Assembly: GCA_963974935.1 (NCBI GenBank)
Contig: CAXBEV010000001.1
Span: 806,001-870,000 of the forward strand
Length of the DNA stretch: 64,000 bases
DNA from: UBA4479 sp963974935
GTDB lineage: Bacteria; Pseudomonadota; Alphaproteobacteria; Rhodospirillales; Casp-alpha2
Direction: 5' to 3'
Shown here: positions 61,670 through 64,000 of the stretch, in pieces
How positions within the stretch are numbered: the stretch's first letter is position 1
Layout of the letters: each line of letters begins with the position of its first letter
Notes under the pieces: generated by a model
Seen by the model: the letters and a program-made list of their open reading frames with translations, nothing else
Databases searched by the model: none
Told to the model about the DNA's origin: nothing
Translations under genes and position numbers: made by a program

Positions 61670-61886
61670 GCAGCCGGGCTTCGAGCTTCAAGCCGCGCCG
61701 AAACTGGATCTGGCGCACGGTGTCATGGACGTCATCTGCGGGCTGTTTGCGACGCTGTGTCTGTGGCAGCAGCGGGTCGAGATGCGCGGACGGATGGGGC
61801 GATTGGATGCGCGCATACTCGACGATATCGGTCTCAGCCGTGAACAAGTGATGGCAGAGGCAAAAAAGCCGTTCTGGAAAGCGTGA
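61641..61886 (+). CDS. DUF1127 (YjiS-like) small protein
   Basis: An 81-residue protein from ATG 61641 with AGAGGAA upstream. The C-terminal DUF1127 core is MRGRMGRLDARILDDIGLSR. DUF1127 proteins are small, often arginine-rich, and have been tied to phosphate or carbon regulation or RNA binding in alphaproteobacteria. The N-terminal coding bases contain the operator palindrome. Followed after 35 bases by the EamA gene. Confidence 0.85.
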   Translation: MKQQNCIDTMQPGFELQAAPKLDLAHGVMDVICGLFATLCLWQQRVEMRGRMGRLDARILDDIGLSREQVMAEAKKPFWKA

Positions 61887-61921
61887 TCTTTCTTGCGGGA
61901 TGCATTGAACGGACAGCCTGA

Positions 61922-62875
61922 ATGGCGTTTTATGCGAGCATGACTTCATCGGCGCGGGGCTCATCAGGTGATACAGCGATGGCGGCAGCTTTCGGGCTTG
62001 CCGCCTTTGCCGTGTTGTCGTGGGGGATCACCCCGGCGATCACCGCGTTTCAAGTCACCGAGTTGCCGGCGCTGCAAGGCGGCATGATGCGCTCAGTCTT
62101 GGCGGTGCCGCCGGCTTTGGTCTGCATTTGGTGGTTGAAGCTGAGATTGCCGACGGATCAGACCACATGGATGTGGTTGGTGCTGGCGGGTTTTGCGGCG
62201 TTTTGTGGGTTTCCGATTTTGTTCACGCTCGGTATCGCGCGCACGTCGACGGCGCACGCGGCGTTGATCTTGGCGTTCATGCCGGTAATTTCGGGCGCGC
62301 TAGGCGCGGTGTTGGACCGACGGATGCCGCGTCCGGGCTGGCTTGCAGGTGCTGCAATTGCGATGGCTGGCGAGGTTGTGCTGATCACGGCGCGCGACAG
62401 TTCCGGCGAAGCGACGCTAAGCGGTGATCTTTTGTGTATCGCCGCTGCGATTATTTCCGGGTCGGGGTATGTCGCCGGCAGCCGCGCCACGGCGAAGATC
62501 GGCACATGGTCGACAACGTTTTGGGGCGTTACCATTGCCGGGCTTACGCAAGTGCCCATTCTGGCTTGGCTTGCGCTGGATGTGGATTGGTCCGGCGTCG
62601 GTTGGGTCGGCTGGTCGTCGACGCTGTACATGGTGATGTTTTCAACCGTACTCGCCTATGCGGCATGGTACTGGGCACTCAATCACGGCTCGGTCGCGCG
62701 GATCGCACCGGTGCAGTTTTCACAGCCGTTGGTAAGCCTGGTGTTTGCGGTGTTGCTGTTGAACGAGGTCATCACGCTGCCGATCGCGATCTCGACGGCA
62801 ATGATTTTGAGTGGCATCGTACTTGCCAGCCGGGCGCAGCGTCCGCCTAAACTCATTCAATCTGGAGACAAATAA
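61922..62875 (+). CDS. EamA/DMT-family permease
   Basis: A 317-residue transporter with ten predicted helices in two EamA repeats (about 20-145 and 160-300). Family members export amino acids or metabolites. The MocR control and the downstream dehydratase suggest a threonine, serine or related export role, by inference. Its stop overlaps the next start by one base (TAATG). Confidence 0.87.
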   Translation: MAFYASMTSSARGSSGDTAMAAAFGLAAFAVLSWGITPAITAFQVTELPALQGGMMRSVLAVPPALVCIWWLKLRLPTDQTTWMWLVLAGFAAFCGFPILFTLGIARTSTAHAALILAFMPVISGALGAVLDRRMPRPGWLAGAAIAMAGEVVLITARDSSGEATLSGDLLCIAAAIISGSGYVAGSRATAKIGTWSTTFWGVTIAGLTQVPILAWLALDVDWSGVGWVGWSSTLYMVMFSTVLAYAAWYWALNHGSVARIAPVQFSQPLVSLVFAVLLLNEVITLPIAISTAMILSGIVLASRAQRPPKLIQSGDK

Positions 62876-63852
62876 TGACGACGATTCCGCTGCGCGACAT
62901 CGAAGCCGCCGTCACCATCGTACATGCGCATATGCGCCCGACGCCGGAAATTCACTGGCCGTTGCTGTCGGCCCGTGCCGGGTGCGAGGTGATCGTTAAG
63001 CACGAGAACCACACCCCCATCGGTGCCTTCAAAATTAGGGGCGGGCTCAATTATATGTATCGTTTGGCTGAATCCGAGCCCGATTGCCCGGGGGTGATCA
63101 CCGCGACACGTGGCAACCACGGGCAGTCAGTGGCACGTGCGGCCACGGCGCTCGGTATGCGTTCGGTGATCTATGTGCCGCACGGCAATAATCCGGAAAA
63201 GAATATCGCCATGCAGGCATTCGGCGCAGAGCTGAAGGAATTCGGCGACGACTTCCAAGAAAGCCGCGAAGAAGCTGGGCGCGTCGGTGCCGCCGAGGGT
63301 TTGCACATGATTCCACCCTTTCACCCCGATTTGGTTGCCGGTGTCGGCACCTATGCGTGGGAATTGATGATGGCGCATCCTGATCTGGATACGATCTATG
63401 TGCCGATCGGCATGGGGTCCGGCATCTGCGGGTTGATCTCAGCCCGCGACGGGCTCGGCTTGGCGACCAAGATCGTCGGCGTGGTTGCCGATAAAGCGCC
63501 GGCCTATGCGCTGTCATTTGAAGCCGGTAAACCGGTCGAAACCAATGACGCCAACACCTTTGCCGACGGCGTGGCGTGTCGGGCACCGGACCCGAGCGCC
63601 GTTGCAATCATCAACGCCGGCGCAGACCGGATCGTGCGCCTCGCCGAAGATGAATTCCGCGCTGCTATGCAGGCATACTTTTTTGATACGCATAATATTG
63701 CCGAAGGGGCGGGGGCTGGTGCACTGGCTGGATTGCTGCAGGAAAAAGAAAAAATGGCGGGCAAAAAAGTCGGCGTGATTCTGAGCGGCGGCAACGCCGA
63801 CCGGGCACAGTTCCAACAAGCGCTCTGCACCGATTGCAGCCGTTGGACCTGA
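62875..63852 (+). CDS. Threonine/serine dehydratase, PLP fold-type II
   Basis: A 325-residue catabolic dehydratase without an ACT regulatory domain. The PLP lysine is Lys53 in GAFKIRGG, the asparagine loop is ATRGNHGQSVA, and the phosphate-binding glycine loop and SGGNAD near the C-terminus are present. It should deaminate threonine or serine to a keto acid. 3-Hydroxyaspartate dehydratase or serine racemase activity is an alternative for this fold. Confidence 0.88.
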   Translation: MTTIPLRDIEAAVTIVHAHMRPTPEIHWPLLSARAGCEVIVKHENHTPIGAFKIRGGLNYMYRLAESEPDCPGVITATRGNHGQSVARAATALGMRSVIYVPHGNNPEKNIAMQAFGAELKEFGDDFQESREEAGRVGAAEGLHMIPPFHPDLVAGVGTYAWELMMAHPDLDTIYVPIGMGSGICGLISARDGLGLATKIVGVVADKAPAYALSFEAGKPVETNDANTFADGVACRAPDPSAVAIINAGADRIVRLAEDEFRAAMQAYFFDTHNIAEGAGAGALAGLLQEKEKMAGKKVGVILSGGNADRAQFQQALCTDCSRWT

Positions 63853-63894
63853 GTTTTACACTCGCATACAGGACGCAGCGAAAAAGGTACAAAG

Positions 63895-64000
63895 ATGACT
63901 GAAGAATTATTCCGAGACGACGCCTATTTGAAATCATGCACGGCAAGCGTGACGGCTGTCCACGAAGGCGGTATCGAATTGGACCGCACCGTGTTCTATC
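63895..64000 (+). CDS. Alanyl-tRNA editing protein AlaX-like, N-terminus only
   Basis: The first 35 residues (MTEELFRDDAYLKSCTAS, then GGIELDRTVFY) match the start of AlaX-type editing proteins, which hydrolyse mischarged Ser- or Gly-tRNA-Ala. The rest lies beyond the window. AAAAAGG precedes the ATG. It closely follows the dehydratase gene and may share its transcript. Confidence 0.75.
   Translation, partial: MTEELFRDDAYLKSCTASVTAVHEGGIELDRTVFY

Overview
The window looks like a contiguous piece of the main chromosome of an alphaproteobacterium, most likely of the Rhodospirillales. Evidence: moderately high GC; a DUF1013 (TrcR-type) regulator; a DUF1192 protein; a COQ9 protein next to rpsU; a three-subunit proton-translocating transhydrogenase (pntAA-pntAB-pntB); the order DUF4164-zapA-6S RNA-5-formyl-THF cyclo-ligase; and the linked ruvCAB / ybgC-tolQRAB-pal-cpoB / tilS-ftsH-folP / glmM-thiD block. 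No phage, insertion sequence, CRISPR array, tRNA or rRNA gene was recognised. This is core rather than island DNA.

Layout. 1-7 kb: a truncated long-chain acyl-CoA ligase, an M3 oligopeptidase, an alpha/beta hydrolase, an ABC1-family protein, a cyclic-nucleotide-binding protein and a RidA protein. 6.7-11.2 kb: an orphan creatinase divergent from the transhydrogenase operon, whose leader holds an isolated intrinsic terminator. 11.4-18.5 kb: rpsU, def, COQ9, an unknown protein, purEK, a degenerate GGDEF protein, and pfkA flanked by two small YdcH-like proteins. 18.5-24.9 kb: two acyl-CoA ligases (one PrpE-like), an SDR enzyme, a class Ic aminotransferase and a cytochrome c. 24.9-29.2 kb: trcR, a quinone oxidoreductase, small proteins, a gene-free stretch with a candidate anti-Shine-Dalgarno sRNA, paired thioesterases and an hsp20 gene with a ROSE-like leader. 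29.4-38.0 kb (minus strand): a membrane class III cyclase, rpmE, an MFS exporter, a MotB-like/MotA-like stator pair, an OmpA protein, suhB and efp. 38-43.9 kb: thiE, an unknown protein, gapA, DUF4164, zapA, 6S RNA, fau, a YmdB-type phosphoesterase and a YebC protein. 43.9-60 kb: ruvCAB, the Tol-Pal operon, tilS, ftsH, folP, glmM and thiD, with a reversed cytochrome b561-YceI pair inside. 60-64 kb: a MocR regulator divergent from a DUF1127 protein, an EamA permease, a threonine/serine dehydratase and the start of an AlaX protein.

How the genes work together. RuvCAB resolves Holliday junctions. Tol-Pal with CpoB links envelope constriction to division, which fits with ZapA. The transhydrogenase makes NADPH. 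PfkA and GapA serve glycolysis, and the acyl-CoA ligases and thioesterases turn over acyl-CoA. The last cluster looks like a MocR-controlled amino-acid module.

Outside genes, three families of palindromic intergenic repeats occur, several as inverted doublets like REPINs. Several leaders (pntAA, rpsU, hsp20) and the 27 kb gap hold RNA structures not explained by the proteins. No unmistakable new multi-gene system was found. The best candidates for undescribed biology are the MotA/MotB-like stator pair with its OmpA neighbour and the 27 kb RNA elements. Functional assignments rest on motif recognition, not on searches.
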